64,000 bases of DNA from Chrysogorgia sp. JL179-B06 (lineage: Eukaryota > Cnidaria > Anthozoa > Scleralcyonacea > Chrysogorgiidae). The notes under the pieces are model-generated. The model had not been told where the DNA came from and did no database searches. It worked only from the letters and a program-made list of their open reading frames with translations. Shown piece after piece: positions 31,833 through 44,274 of the stretch (position 1 is its first letter; each line of letters begins with the position of its first letter). The DNA is taken from NCBI GenBank assembly GCA_035772405.1, contig JAYKKM010000144.1, positions 2,781,001 to 2,845,000 of the forward strand, in the 5' to 3' direction. The translations under genes were made by a program, and so were the position numbers.

Positions 31833-32127
31833 TTAAAGTGCCACTAAACTCAAACTTTTTTATTGTCTTATTTGGAAGAACTTTTAAAACGATAAATAAC
31901 TTATTTTGAGGATTTTCGTTTCTTCGCTTTCTTTTTGAGATGTATCAGTTTGTTTGATATGCAAATGTACGGAATTTACGTCACATATGCGTACATGCGT
32001 AATGACTCATCAGAGAATGTTATAAATCTTTGCGTTCATCAAATAAAAACGCTAAAGTGTGAATAACACGTGTGCATGTTTCCCACAACACCAAACTTCT
32101 CGATTTTAAAGGATTTCGTTCGAAATC
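31833..32127. mobile_element. MITE (TTAAAGTGCCACTAAA family), truncated
   Basis: It matches 25466-25819 and 47317-47814 for its left part, then switches at about 32127 into a fragment of the 20797-21602 element (32128-32266: CTCTGGGGAACTCCGATG). The join is a rearrangement. Confidence 0.65.
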
Positions 32128-32618
32128 TGCGCCAAAAAACAGATGCTCTGGGGAACTCCGATGAAAAAGTCCCCAAAATTGGGTTTTTGTTCCCAGTCCT
32201 CTTGTTCCCAGTTCCCTATAAATTGTTACTGTCATCGACGATCTTTAGCTTGTTCGAAGACTACGAAATGCTTGGAGACCAATAAGGAGAACTTATATGT
32301 TGATACTAGGGAGTAAAAGGTTTCGTAATTCAGCCATAGACTACAAGTATAAGAATCACCTGTTGTTCATTGATGACGTACGAGATGTTCATTTGCGTTA
32401 CAATGGACGTCATTTTGATGAAAAAAGCGCGCTCAACAATCCATTTATCAGAAACTAAAGATACTTTACTATCGAAATAAACTGTAGTGTAAAAGTTAAG
32501 AAACAAAACAGCAATGCAAATAACCTATATTGGGTATATATACACTATTGGGTATAATATATACACTGCAGGTAGATTGGTAGCGATAACCAAAGACAAC
32601 AACTTATAGAGAAGGCTA

Positions 32619-32980
32619 ACGAGCTTGTAACACCCCCCATGGTGACTTTCTAAATTTTTATTGCAGGAAAAATTGAATATCATGGCTAGAAAGAGCGTAT
32701 TTAAGTTAGTAAAGATGCGGAGTTTGATGAGAATCGGATGAACAAACATGAGAATCGGATGAACATCGGATGAACAAGTTCTTGCCCTCCAAGCCAAAAT
32801 CCCAAATACAAATCCCTATAGTCGACACAAACTTTCATCGCTCGTATCTCCCGCTTTGTTCATCCAATTCTCATCAAACTCCGCCTCTCTTTACTAACGT
32901 AAATACGCTCTTTGAAGCCATGATATTCGATTTTGCCTGCAATAAAAATGTAGAAAGTCGCCACGGGGGTTACAAGCTCA
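32619..32980. mobile_element. Foldback MITE P, copy in GPCR unit 3
   Basis: Inverted ends GAGCTTGTAACACCCC and its complement, with arms of about 150 bp (GAAAGAGCGTATTTAAGTTAG and complement). The unoccupied site reads AAGGCTAATTTGAGC in units 2 and 5 (29877, 39157). Confidence 0.8.
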
Positions 32981-33339
32981 TTTGAGCAAATTTTACATAA
33001 ACTCATGTGCAAGTCAAATTAAGTAGCATCGTCAAAAGGATATAATTGTTCTTTCATTTGGATGAGCTAGCTTTAATGGTATTTTTTAGGTTACATGTTT
33101 TTCATATAGTCTAACTACGAAAAGTCATTATTTTCTTCATTTTTCGATAGTTTCCGCAGCAGAAAATTAGTTTACTTTTTACAAACTGTCCCAGCTGTGC
33201 ACGTATTAATATACGCATGCGCTATCCTGTCCTAATATATCTATACGCATGCGCCATCCCGCTTAAAAGGCCGTGACTAATGAAATCATCCCAATAGCGC
33301 ACGGTCTGGCGTCAGCACATACAAAGTAGCTTTTGTATA

Positions 33340-34338
33340 ATGAAGAACATGAGTTTAAATACAACATACGACAATACGACACAAATAACTCTTGCTCCTG
33401 ATTACGTGTTTGGCGTAATTCTATTCTTGATCCTGTTTGCTGGAAGTTTGGGGAATGTTCTTGTCATATACTCCATCGTGAAACAAAGAAATATTCTCAA
33501 AAGAAACTACTACTACCTCGTTCTTCATTTGGCCATCTGTGACCTGATGGTTCTACTGCTCTCCAGTGGTTTGACTTTATCTTCCCTGTCACCAAATGTT
33601 TCTCGCATCACTCGCTCTACTGTCCTGTGTAAAATGGTGTTCCTGTTGTTTGAACTGTTTCTCACTGCTGGAGTTTTTTTCATGGTCTTCATTGCAATCT
33701 TTCGTTACCGTGCTGTTTTACATCCGCTAAAGCCCGCCGTTAGTCGATGGAAGTTAAGAGTCATGGTTGTTGCTATTTATACATGTGTAATTATTTCCTT
33801 AGTTCCACGTATTATTGTACTTACCAACTCACGTGGATGCGTAAAGGTCTTTCCGAGTCTAACACAAAATATAATTTACGCGATCTTCATGTCAACTATC
33901 CAATGCTTTCTTCCAATCCTACTGCTGTCCATACTTTATTTCAAGATATGCAAAGCGCTCAAGAAACAGAGCAATAAAATGCACTCCTTGAATGCCACTT
34001 GTACTGCTTCGTCAAGAGACAACACTGGGACACTACAAACTCATCTTCAAAAGATGAAACATCGTCGCAACATGCGAACTTTCATCACTAGTTTTACTAT
34101 CGTTGTTTGCTTTACAGCAACATCAGTTCCACACCACATAACCTGGATTCTGCAAACTGGTGTTGTAGAAAGCAATTGGGAAATTAGAAAGTGGTTCCTA
34201 ATTGTTACCTTTTTCGGAGTCTCTGCCATCAACCCCTTCATTTATGGTGTGTCGGATAAAACTTTACTTACAGCGTATAAACGTACCTGGAGCAAAGTGA
34301 AAACAGTCTTTGTATCGCGTGCAAATCCACCACAGTAG
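33340..34338 (+). CDS. Class A GPCR, copy 3 (intact, 332 aa)
   Basis: This intronless receptor has the same layout as copy 1 and canonical NPFIY in TM7. GN in TM1, LAICD in TM2, both loop cysteines and FRYRAVLHPLKP after TM3 are present. TM3 begins with a divergent FLLFELFLTAG, adding a glutamate inside the membrane segment. Start and stop match copy 1. It is nearly identical to copy 4 in its C-terminal half, in line with duplication of units 3 and 4 together. The ligand is unknown. Confidence 0.88.
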   Translation: MKNMSLNTTYDNTTQITLAPDYVFGVILFLILFAGSLGNVLVIYSIVKQRNILKRNYYYLVLHLAICDLMVLLLSSGLTLSSLSPNVSRITRSTVLCKMVFLLFELFLTAGVFFMVFIAIFRYRAVLHPLKPAVSRWKLRVMVVAIYTCVIISLVPRIIVLTNSRGCVKVFPSLTQNIIYAIFMSTIQCFLPILLLSILYFKICKALKKQSNKMHSLNATCTASSRDNTGTLQTHLQKMKHRRNMRTFITSFTIVVCFTATSVPHHITWILQTGVVESNWEIRKWFLIVTFFGVSAINPFIYGVSDKTLLTAYKRTWSKVKTVFVSRANPPQ

Positions 34339-36160
34339 TTTTAATAAGCATTTGTAAAAATATCACGCCATTGTGATGTGTTCAACGTTGCATGTGACGT
34401 TTTTAGTTCGTATTTTCATTTTGTTGTTTCTATTCTGATATCTAAACGAACTCACACTAATTTAACAAATATTAAAAAGTATTGATTATCACATTATTTT
34501 GTGCTCTTGAATGAATTTTATTCTCTCGTGTTGGAAAACAGAGACTCAGTCCCAAGTCTTTGAGCGATGGAGTTCAAATTAATAATTACATAGTAACAAG
34601 AAACATGCTACATTTACCTCGGGTACGAACTGAACAAGCAAAGAAGTCATTTTATTATAATGGCTGCATTATTTTTAATAAACTAAAGTGGTACCATTTT
34701 TATTAACATTGTATTGTATAGCATCTAGTTTTACTTCTTTTAGTTTTAGATATATATTGTAATGTAATGTAAGGTTGCAAGGGCTCCAGTTGATAGCAAC
34801 GTATACATGTAGTTGTTATACACAGCTGCACAAGATAATGGCACATGGATAAACAAGAAGATGATTGCAAACAGGTGTTGTTGGAGTTAGGAAGAAGTAG
34901 AAACGAACACTGAAGCTTGTATAGCAAGCTATAGTACGACTGTAATAGCTATAGTACGACTTAACAAAATTAGAAAAAAATGAATGTCATTGCGATCTTT
35001 AACACCGTAACAGTACGACGATTATAAAATAGTTCAGAATTACACTCCTCTGTAATGTTACTTGCAAACCCAACCCAGACACTCAAAGAAAGCCTTTTAA
35101 GACATATGCACGATTTTGTTTGAAAGGATTTGAATTATCTTGTGAAAAATATACGCGGTATTTAGTCTATTAAAATTATGGTTTATATAACGTTTTTTTC
35201 GTTAACAGAGTCAAATCGCCTGCTTATATCTCTCAGTTTTCGGACGATGTGTTCGGTTAGCCATCACGCACAAGACGCTCATTTGCGTTACAATAGACGT
35301 ATTTTCGAAGAATAAAAAAATGCGTGTCGATTAGCCTCCTCCTCAGGCAACTCTGCAGCTTTTTTTTCCGAGTCAAATAGCTTCCAAGGTTCATGTGCAA
35401 GCAATGTTTTGGCTGGGATTGCAGGGAAGTATAGGGATTGTGAACGGATTGATTGACGAAGAGGGGAAGACAGCGTTGGAAGCTATTTGAATCGGGAAAA
35501 AGAAGCCACAGAGTTACCTGCGGATGAATATACGCGTCGATCTATTTTTCAACGAAAGGCACTCTTTCTATGATGATAATCTATTTTTCTCAACAAAAAT
35601 TATAATGCTTCATATAGTTTTGTGCTTTGCGTATAATGTAGATAGAGGCCGTCAGAGGCGTACTATATCCGCTCAAAAACATTCTAGAAAATTCACATTG
35701 TTCTGTTGTATTAATAATTAAAAAGAGGTAGACTTGATCACCGACATGACCGACATTGTTTTAGGAGCACATAATCACATAAAATAATACATTCATGCAA
35801 ATACATGTTTACATCAATTCACCCTGTAGCAGTACTAGTGCTAGATTTTTAAATCTTCTAAAAACTTTTCACATGGTAATAAGAAATGTTTTCACATATG
35901 TGAACACTATTCACATTTAGTATTATTTCTGAGCTTAAACGAGTTCTGATTGGCTGACTGGCCATGTGGCTAACTCGTGGATGATATGATAATCTATTTT
36001 TCTCACAAAAATGTTGAAGTTTTCGTAGTCTTCGGTTTTGATAATACAAACCTCTTCCTTGATAGTTCTTGGACCATGTTTAACCCTGTTTACCCCTGGA
36101 GTGATCAACATCTATCTTCTCCCAATAATATCAATGGTTAACCAAGTATAGTGGTAATGA
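34339..36160. other. Spacer between GPCR units 3 and 4
   Basis: The spacer is duplicated 3' flank with unique AT-rich sequence. TGACCGACATTGTTTTAGGAG (35746) is repeated at 41718, and the region before it (35100-35700) matches 41320-41680. No gene is visible. Confidence 0.5.
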
Positions 36161-36655
36161 GAATAAAGGAAATGATCATCAAAGGTGAACTCAGACCTGT
36201 TTTAAAACAACTTCTCCCAACTAGTACTATAAGAAATGCTTGGAGACCAATAAGGAGAATTTATATGTTGATATTGTAGGGAGTAAAAGATTAATTTCAC
36301 TCAGCTACGTTTTATGTTCGTCCTTCGTAATTCAGCCATAGACTACAAGTATAAGAATCACCTGTTCAAGCAGCTCATTCAGGTCAGATGACGTACGAGA
36401 TGTTCATTGATGACGTACGAGATGTTCATTTGCGTTACAATGGACGTCATTTTGATGAAAAAAGCGCGCTCAACAATCCATTTATCAGAAACTAAAGATA
36501 CTTTACTATCGAAATAAAATGTAGTGTAAAAGTTAAGAAACAAAACAGCAATGCAAATAACCTATATTGGGTATATATACACTATTGGGTATAATATATA
36601 CACTGCAGGTAGATTGGTAGCGATAACCAAAGACAACAACTTATAGAGAAGGCTA

Positions 36656-37008
36656 ACGAGCTTGTAACACCCCCCATGGTGACTTTCTAAATTTTTATTG
36701 CAGGAAAAATTGAATATCATGGCTAGAAAGAGCGTATTTAAGTTAGTAAAGACGCGGAGTTTGATGAGAATCGGATGAACAAACATGAGAATCGGATGAA
36801 CATCGGATGAACTAGTTCTTGCCCTCCAAGCCAAAATCCCATATACAAATCGACACAAACTTTCATCGCTCGTATCTCCCGCTTTGTTCATCCAATTCTC
36901 ATCAAACTCCGCCTCTCTTTACTAACGTAAATACGCTCTTTGAAGCCATGATATTCGATTTTGCCTGCAATAAAAATGTAGAAAGTCGCCACGGGGGTTA
37001 CAAGCTCA
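36656..37008. mobile_element. Foldback MITE P, copy in GPCR unit 4
   Basis: It is nearly identical to 32619-32980 at the same position relative to the GPCR, so it was present before units 3 and 4 were duplicated. A short internal deletion (CCCTATAGT) distinguishes it. Confidence 0.8.
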
Positions 37009-37355
37009 TTTGAGCAAATTTTACATAAACTCATGTGCGAGTCAAATTAAGTAGCGTCGTCAAAAGGATATAATTGTTGTTCTTTCATTTGGATGAGCTA
37101 GCTTTAATGGTATTTTTTAGGTTACATGTTTTTCATATAGTCTATAACTACGAAAAGTCATTATTTTCTTCATTTTTCGATAGTTTCCGCAGCAGAAAAT
37201 TAGTTTACTTTTTACAAACTGTCCCAGCTGTGCGCGTATTAATGACTGATAGCATGATATACGCATGCGCTATCCCGCTTAAAAGGCCGTGACTAATGAA
37301 ATCATCCCAATAGCGTACGGTCTGGCGTCCGCACATACAAAGTAGCTTTTGTATA

Positions 37356-38351
37356 ATGAAGAACATGAGTTTAAATACAACATACGACAATATGACACAA
37401 ATAACTCTTGCTCCTGATTATGTGTTTCGCGTAATTCTATTCTTGGTCGAGTTTGCTGGAAGTTTGGGGAATGTTCTTGTCATTTACTCCATCGTGAAAC
37501 AAAGAAATCTTCTCAAAAGAAACTACTACTACCTCGTTCTTCATTTGGCCATCTGTGACCTGATGGTTCTACTGCTCTCCAGTAGTTTGACTTTATCTTC
37601 TCTGTCACGAAATTATCGCATCACTCCATCTACTGTCCTGTGTAAAATGGTGTTCCCGTTCTTAGTACTGTTTCTCACTGCTGGAGTTTTTTTGCATGGT
37701 CCTCATTGCAATCTTTCGTTACCGTGCTGTTTTACATCCGCTAAAGCCGCCGTAAGTCGATGGAAGTTAAGAGTCATGGTTGTTGCCATATATATATCTG
37801 TAATTATTTCCTTAGTTCCACGTATTATTGCAATTACCAACTCACGTGGATGCGTAAAGGTCTTGCCAAGTCTAACACAAAATATAATTTACACGATCTT
37901 CATGTCGACTATCCAATGCTTTCTTCCAATCATTCTTCTGTCAATACTTTATTTCAAGATATGCAAAGCGCTCAAGAAACAGAGCAATAAAATGCACTCC
38001 TTGAATGCCACTTGTACTGCTTCGTCAAGAGACAACACTGGGACACTACAAACTCATCTTCAAAAGATGAAACATCGTCGCAACATGCGAACTTTCATCA
38101 CTAGTTTTACTATCGTTGTTTGCTTTACAGCAACATCAGTTCCACACCACATAACCTGGATTCTGCAAACTGGTGTTGTAGAAAGCAATTGGGAAATTGG
38201 AAAGTGGTTCATAATTGTTACCTTTTTCGGAGTCTCTGCCGTCAACCCCTTCATTTATGGTGTGTCGGATAAAACTTTACTTACAGCGTATAAACGTACC
38301 TGGGACAAAGTGAAAACAGTCTTTGTATCGTGTTCAAATCCACCACAGTAG
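37356..38351 (+). pseudogene. Class A GPCR, copy 4 (two compensating frameshifts)
   Basis: The frame is open for 331 codons, but an extra G at about 37694 and a missing C at about 37748 shift the frame for about 18 codons. This replaces the end of TM3 and the FRYRAVLHPLKP segment with an unrelated stretch (LHGPHCNLSLPCCFTSAK). The rest, including NPFIYG, is normal. The protein would lack the G-protein-coupling arginine, so it is probably non-functional although it looks like a full ORF. Confidence 0.78.
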
Positions 38352-39496
38352 TTTTAATAAGCATTTGTAAAAATATATCACACCATTGTGATGTGTTCAA
38401 CGTTGCATGTGACGTTTTTAGTTCGTGTTTTCATTTTGTTGTTTCTATTCTGATATCTAAACGAACTTGTACTAATTTAATTTTAACAAATATTAAAGAG
38501 TATTGATTATCACATTATTTTGTGCTCTAGTGGCTAACTCGTGGATGACATGATAATCTATTTTTCTCTGTTTTGATAACACAAACCTCTTCCTTGATAG
38601 TTCTTGGTACCATGTTTCACCCTTTTTACCCCTGGAGTGATCAACACCTAACTTCTCCTAATAATATCAATGGTTAACCAAGTATAGAGGTAATGAGAAT
38701 AAAGGAAATGATCCTCGAAAGTGAACTCAGACCTGTTTTAAAACAACTTCTCCCAACTAGTAGTATAAGAAATGCTTGGAGACCAATAAGGAGAATTTAT
38801 ATGTTGATACTAAGGAGTAAAGGATTAATTTCACTCGGCTACGTTTTATGTTCTTCCTTCGTAATTCAGCCATAGACTACAAGTAAGAATCACCTGTTCA
38901 AGCAGCTCATTCAGGTCAGATGACATGCGAGATGTTCATTGATGTCGTACGAGATGTTCATTTGCGTTGTAATGGACGTCATTTTCATGAAAAAAGCGCG
39001 CTCAACAATCCATTTATCAGAAACTAAAGATGCTTTACTATCGAAATGAACTGTAATGTAAAAGTTAAGAAACAAAACAGCAAAGTAAATAACCTATATT
39101 GGGTTTATACACTGCAGGTAGATTGGTAGCGATAACCAAAGACAACAACTTATAGAAGGCTAATTTGAGCAAATTTTACATAAACTGTGCAAGTCAAATT
39201 AAGTAGCGTCGTCAAAAGGATATAATTGTTGTTCTTTCATTTGGATGAGCTAGCTTTGATGGTATTTTTTAGGTTACATGTTTTCATATAGTCTAACTAC
39301 GAAAAGTCATTATTTTCTTCATTTTTCGATACTTTCCGGCGATGAGTTTACGTTTTACAAACTTTCCAGCTCAAGTGCACGTATTAGTGACTGACAACCG
39401 GATATACGTATGCGCTATCCCGCTTAAAAGGCGATGAACTAATGAATTCATCTCAATAGCGTACGGTCTACACATGCAAAGTAGCTAGTTTCCGCA

Positions 39497-40466
39497 ATGA
39501 AGAACATGAGTTTAAATACAACATACGACAATACGACACAAACAACTCTTGCTCCCGATTATGTGTTTGGCGTATTTCTATTCTTGATCGAGTTTACTGG
39601 AAATTTGGGGAATGTTCTTGTAATTTATTCCATCGTGAAACAAGGCAATATTCTCAAAAGTAACTACTACCTCGTTCTTCATTTGGCCATCTGTGACCTG
39701 ATGGTTCTACTGCTCTCGAGTAGTGTGACTTTATCTTCCCTGTCACCAAATTATCGCATCACTCCATCTACTGTCCTGTGTAAAATGGTGTTCCCGTTGT
39801 TATCGCTGTTTCTCACTGCTGGAGTTTTTTTCATGGTCCTCATTGCAATCTTTCGTTACCGTGCTGTTTTACACCCGTTAAAGCCCGCCATAAGTCGATG
39901 GAAATTAAGAGTCATGGTTGTTGGTTTGTATATATGTGTAATTATTTCCTTAGTTCCACGTATTATTGTACTTATACCAACTCACGGGATGCGTAAAGGT
40001 CTTGCCAAGTCTAACACAAAATATAATTTACATGATCTTCATGTCGACTATTCAATGCTTTCTTCCAATCATACTTCTGTCAATACTTTATTTCAAGATA
40101 TGCAAGGCGCTCAAGAAACAGAGCAACAAAATGCACTCCGTGAATGCCACTTGTACTGCTTCGTCAGGAGACAGCACTGCATGGGACACTACAAACTCAT
40201 CTTCAAAAGATGAAACATCGTCGCAACATCCGAACTTTCATCACTAGTTTTACTATCAGCAACATCAGCTACAGACCATATAATCTGGATTCTGCACACT
40301 TGTTTTGTAGAAAGAAATTGGGAAATTGGAAAGTGGTTCATAATTGTTTCCTTTTTCGGAGTCTCTGCAGTCAAGTGTGTCGGATAAAACTTTACTTACA
40401 GCTTATAAACGTACCTGGGACAAAGTGAAAACAGTCTTTGTATCGTGTTCAAATCCGCCACAGTAG
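39497..40466 (+). pseudogene. Class A GPCR, copy 5 (several indels)
   Basis: TM1 to TM4 are in frame (FRYRAVLHPLKPA present), but an insertion in CTTATACCAACTCACGGG near 39973 shifts the frame before TM5. Later differences include an extra CAT near 40180, loss of about 15 bases in TM6 near 40258, and loss of about 15 bases covering NPFIYG near 40374. It is a clear pseudogene. The unit lacks MITE P. Confidence 0.85.
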
Positions 40467-40961
40467 TTTTAATAAGCATTTGTAAAAATATCACACCATT
40501 GTGACGTGTTAAACCCTTTAAAGATACGACATATTGAAGTCTACGTTGCATGTGACGTTTTAGTTCGTATTTTCATTTTGTTGTGTTTCTCTGATATCTA
40601 TAAACGAACTTATACTAATTTAATTTTAACAAATATTAAAAAAATTATTGATTATCACATTATTTTGTGCTCTTGAATTAAGTTTATTCTCTCGTGTGTT
40701 TGAAAACAGAGACTCGCAAGTCTTTGAGCGAACAAGTTCAAATTAATGATTACATAGTCTATAATATACTACAACCTGCACAAGATAATGACACATCGAT
40801 AAACAAGACGATGATTGCAAACGGGTGTTGTTGGAGTAGAGGAAGAAATAGAAACGAAAACTGAAGCTTGTATATCAAGCTATAATATGACTTTAATAGC
40901 TATAGTACGAATTAACAAAATTAGAAAAAAATGGAAGTCATTGCGATCTTTAACACCGCTT
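40467..40961. other. 3' flank of GPCR copy 5
   Basis: Duplicated flank shared with the other units. No gene is recognised. Confidence 0.5.
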
Positions 40962-41245
40962 ATTACACGATTGAGTCGGGTTTTTTTTATGTACCGCGGG
41001 CTTTATCTAGCTTAAAGACCATGAATACTAATTAGATAATAAATGAAGGAAAAAACTAGGGAAATCATTGTCCAAGGTGGATAAAATGGACAAAATTTTG
41101 TTGGAAAAACTTCTCACTCGTGAAATAAGTCAGATAAAGCCCTCGAACGTCGGGCTTTATGCTATATAAAGCCCTCGGACGCTGCGCGTCCTCGGGGCTT
41201 TATATAGCACAAAGCCCTCCTTCTCGGGCTTTATCTCTTACATAC
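40962..41245. mobile_element. Foldback element (GCGGGCTTTATCTAGC family)
   Basis: It matches the outer parts of 13752-14545 without the nested insertion. It ends in a strong hairpin (CTATATAAAGCCCTCGGAC paired around GCTGCGCGTC, about 41160-41210). A short piece is also at 60475-60515. Confidence 0.68.
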
Positions 41246-41958
41246 AGTACGACGATTATAAAATAGTTCAGAATTACACGCCTCTGAAATGTTACTTGCA
41301 AACCCAACCCAAACGCTCAAGGAAATTTAGTCTATTAAAATTATGGATTATATAACGTTTTTTTCGTTAACAGAGTCAAATAGGCTGCTTATATATCTCA
41401 GTTTTCGGACGATGTTTTCGGTTAGTCATCATGCACAAGATCATGCTCATTTGCGTTACAATAGACGGCTATTCGAAGAATAAAAACACGCGCGACGATC
41501 TATTTTTCAATCAAAGGTACTTTGTCTATGATGATAATCTATTTTTCTCACAAAAATTCTAAAGCTTCATATAGTTTGGTACTTTGCGTATATCTAGACT
41601 AGATGCCGCCACAGGCGTCCTATATCCGCTCAAAAACGTTCTAGAAAATGCAGATTGTTCTGTTGCATAATATATTGTTGAATAATATATTAAAAAGAGG
41701 TATAGATTGATCACCGACATGACCGACATTGTTTTAGGAGCACATAATCACATAAAATAATACATTCATGCGAATACATGTCTAAGAGTCCAGTCCACGA
41801 GTTCTGTAAGTTGCATTAATAATTAAAAAGAGGTAGACTTGATCACCGACATGACCGACATTGTTAAATCAAAGTTAAATCTACTAGTTAAATCTACCAG
41901 TTAAATCAAACGAAAACTGAACGACAAACACGGGTAATTTCTCCTTCTATACCTCAGG
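41246..41958. other. Intron sequence partly duplicated from 35100-35780
   Basis: The block TTAGTCTATTAAAATTATGG to CATTGTTTTAGGAGCAC matches the spacer after GPCR copy 3, and a 45-bp piece (AAAAAGAGGTAGACTTGATC) is repeated at 41825. No gene is present. Confidence 0.5.
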
Positions 41959-42442
41959 TTAAAGGACATTGGAAACAAAAATTAAGTTTGTCTAATATGA
42001 AAGAACTCGTAAAATGATAGAGTAACAACCTTTACAATTTTTCCGTATTTCACCATGTTTTTGAAATATTTCAGTTTGTTTGATATGTAAATGAGATGGT
42101 CTCTGACGTCAGATGCAGGGTAGAGAATTTTCACTCATTAAAAAATTATTATTTCTCAGCTAGACAACGTTTATTTTACAACGTTCATTATCATGAGGAA
42201 TTATTATACGCACATTTCAAGTAAATTTTTGGAACAAACCTGAAGATGGAACTAATATTCTAATATGTAAAAATTCTCTACCTGCACCTGATGTCAGAGA
42301 CCATCGCATTTACATATCAAACAAACTGAAATATTTCAAAAACGAAGTAAAATTCGGGAAAGTTGTAAAAGGTGTTACTCTATAATTTTACGAGTTCTTT
42401 CATATTAGACAAACTTAATTTTTGTTGCCAATGTCCTTTAAC
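41959..42442. mobile_element. MITE (GGACATTGGCAACAAAAA family), copy 2
   Basis: TTAAAGGACATTGGAAACAA at the left and CCAATGTCCTTTAA at the right. The flanking TTAA supports a 4-bp target duplication. Arms of about 160 bp match the other two copies. Confidence 0.82.
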
Positions 42443-43150
42443 GTTGAAACGTTCTTCCTTGAGGGACGTGTGGCAAAACCAATTATAAATTGAATACATA
42501 AATATGATGATTATAATAGAATGATATATAATAATGTTTAGTGGTAGAAAATTATAATGAAAAAAACATTAATGTTATATGTGAGGAAATGAGAGAACAG
42601 CAATTTTTCTCTTGAATTTTCACGAGGTAAATTATTCCAAATAACTGCTCCATCATAACTGAAGCTCTTTTTAGTGCAAAGTTTTCTTCAAAAACTTTGC
42701 AGTATTGTGATGAGTGGCGAAAACTCACACGATACAGTCAGGCATAATGTAAACTATTGTTAATTCCGGGGGGTGTATCGGCGTAATTATTTTGTAGTGT
42801 TTCGGTACTTCGAAGACTGTTAGTGGAAATGTTAATGTAAAGTTCGCATTTTTACGTACATTCGACGCATTTTTACGTACCAAATCTTAGACCATTTTGA
42901 TCTTTATGATCTTGAGTGTTTCATATATTCTCGAGTGAAAGGAATTTCTCCCCCGGATTTTAATGTTATCATTCGAACAACAAACATGGCGGAATGTGAA
43001 GTGCCCAATAAATTCCTTCTCGAAACACGCACTTTGTGGACCTATTAAACATGGTCGAGGCGAAAGGATTGATTATCGTGGCGTTCACTGCGTATTTATA
43101 AATTGTGTTAGATTGTAATTCACCCGTCTACTTTCACGACTTCCACTTGT
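42443..43150. other. Unassigned intron sequence
   Basis: No coding sequence, TIR or tandem repeat is recognised. Confidence 0.45.
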
Positions 43151-43174
43151 TAATCAGCCTTAAGCATTGATAAA

Positions 43175-43870
43175 TTGCCCAAAATTCGTATAATAGAATA
43201 TATTGGTTCTTTAATATCACTCGTCCAGCTTGAGATGGATAATAGAAGTTTACCAGTGACTTTAGTAAGTCTATTTAAAATATATTCCGGTTATTATCAG
43301 CACCCGCATCAAATTTTCGTGCCACACGGTCCCATGTTTCATTGCCAACCGAACATCAGATACACAAACATGATTTCTTTGTTTTGCCAGGTGATAGAAC
43401 ACTTGATAGCTAATGTGTGTTTGTTCTATTACTCGTATTTGTCGTTATTTGTCATTGTTTTTAACGTAAATATAACTTACGGGGCGTGTTCCCCTTGTTG
43501 TCGGCACCTCACCGTCATTAATGGGAACCTTCGCGGCTGTTCGAGGACCTTTTGCGCTGCAAGCACAGACGCCGTTAGTCTTGCTTTTCCAATGTGTGTT
43601 TGTATACTGTTACTCGTATTTGTCATTGTCTTTATAGTAAATATAACTTACGGGGCTTGGTCCGCTTGCTGTCGGCACGTCACCGTCATATTTGCTGTAA
43701 TATCAGATTTAGACGAATAAATTATACTCGGCTGAATTAATTGAGTTTTATGACAAGCCAATCGGATTATAGAATTTGCCAGCCGTGGAGGCAAAATGCC
43801 CTGGGTACGAGGTTGGATTCCCCTGCCCGAGGATCTCTTCAGGGACTCGACCCTCCAAAACTGTGGTGTA
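43175..43870. repeat. Repeat with internal 115-bp duplication, related to 57741-58825
   Basis: ACTCGTATTTGTCRTT...AATATAACTTACGGGGC...GTCGGCAC occurs twice (about 43420-43520 and 43590-43690). The part 43690-43830 is the reverse complement of 57750-57915, including CCAATCGGATTATAGAAT and GAGGCAAAATGCCCTGGG. The 181-codon ORF here is judged non-genic. Confidence 0.55.
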
Positions 43871-43950
43871 TATCCCCTAGGAGGAGCAATGTAGCTGACG
43901 GTTGTCTCAACACTGATTCGTTATTAATTATTATTCATTTATTATTATTG

Positions 43951-44274
43951 TTATCGTATTTACCTTATGTTATATGTATTTACCTTATGTTATATGTATT
44001 TACCTTATGTTATATGTATTTACCTTATGTTATATGTATTTACCGTATGTTATATGTATTTACCTTATGTTATATGTATTTACCTTATGTTATATGTATT
44101 TACCTTATGTTATATGTATTTACCTTATGTTATATGTATTTACCTTATGTTATATGTATTTACCGTATGTTATATGTATTTACCGTATGTTATATGTATT
44201 TACCGTATGTTATATGTATTTACCTTATGTTATATGTATTTACCTTATGTTATATGTATTTACCTTATGTTATA
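43951..44274. repeat. 20-bp satellite array C, left part (about 16 copies)
   Basis: The unit is TTATATGTATTTACCTTATG, with a G variant (ACCGTATG) in four units. It is continuous with the array at 46375-46970 apart from the inserted LINE. Open frames across it are artefacts of the stop-poor unit. Confidence 0.93.

Noticed and set aside
43175..43720. 181-codon ORF with hydrophobic segments
   Set aside because: It spans a local 115-bp duplication and part of a repeat also found at 57750-57915; no protein family resemblance.
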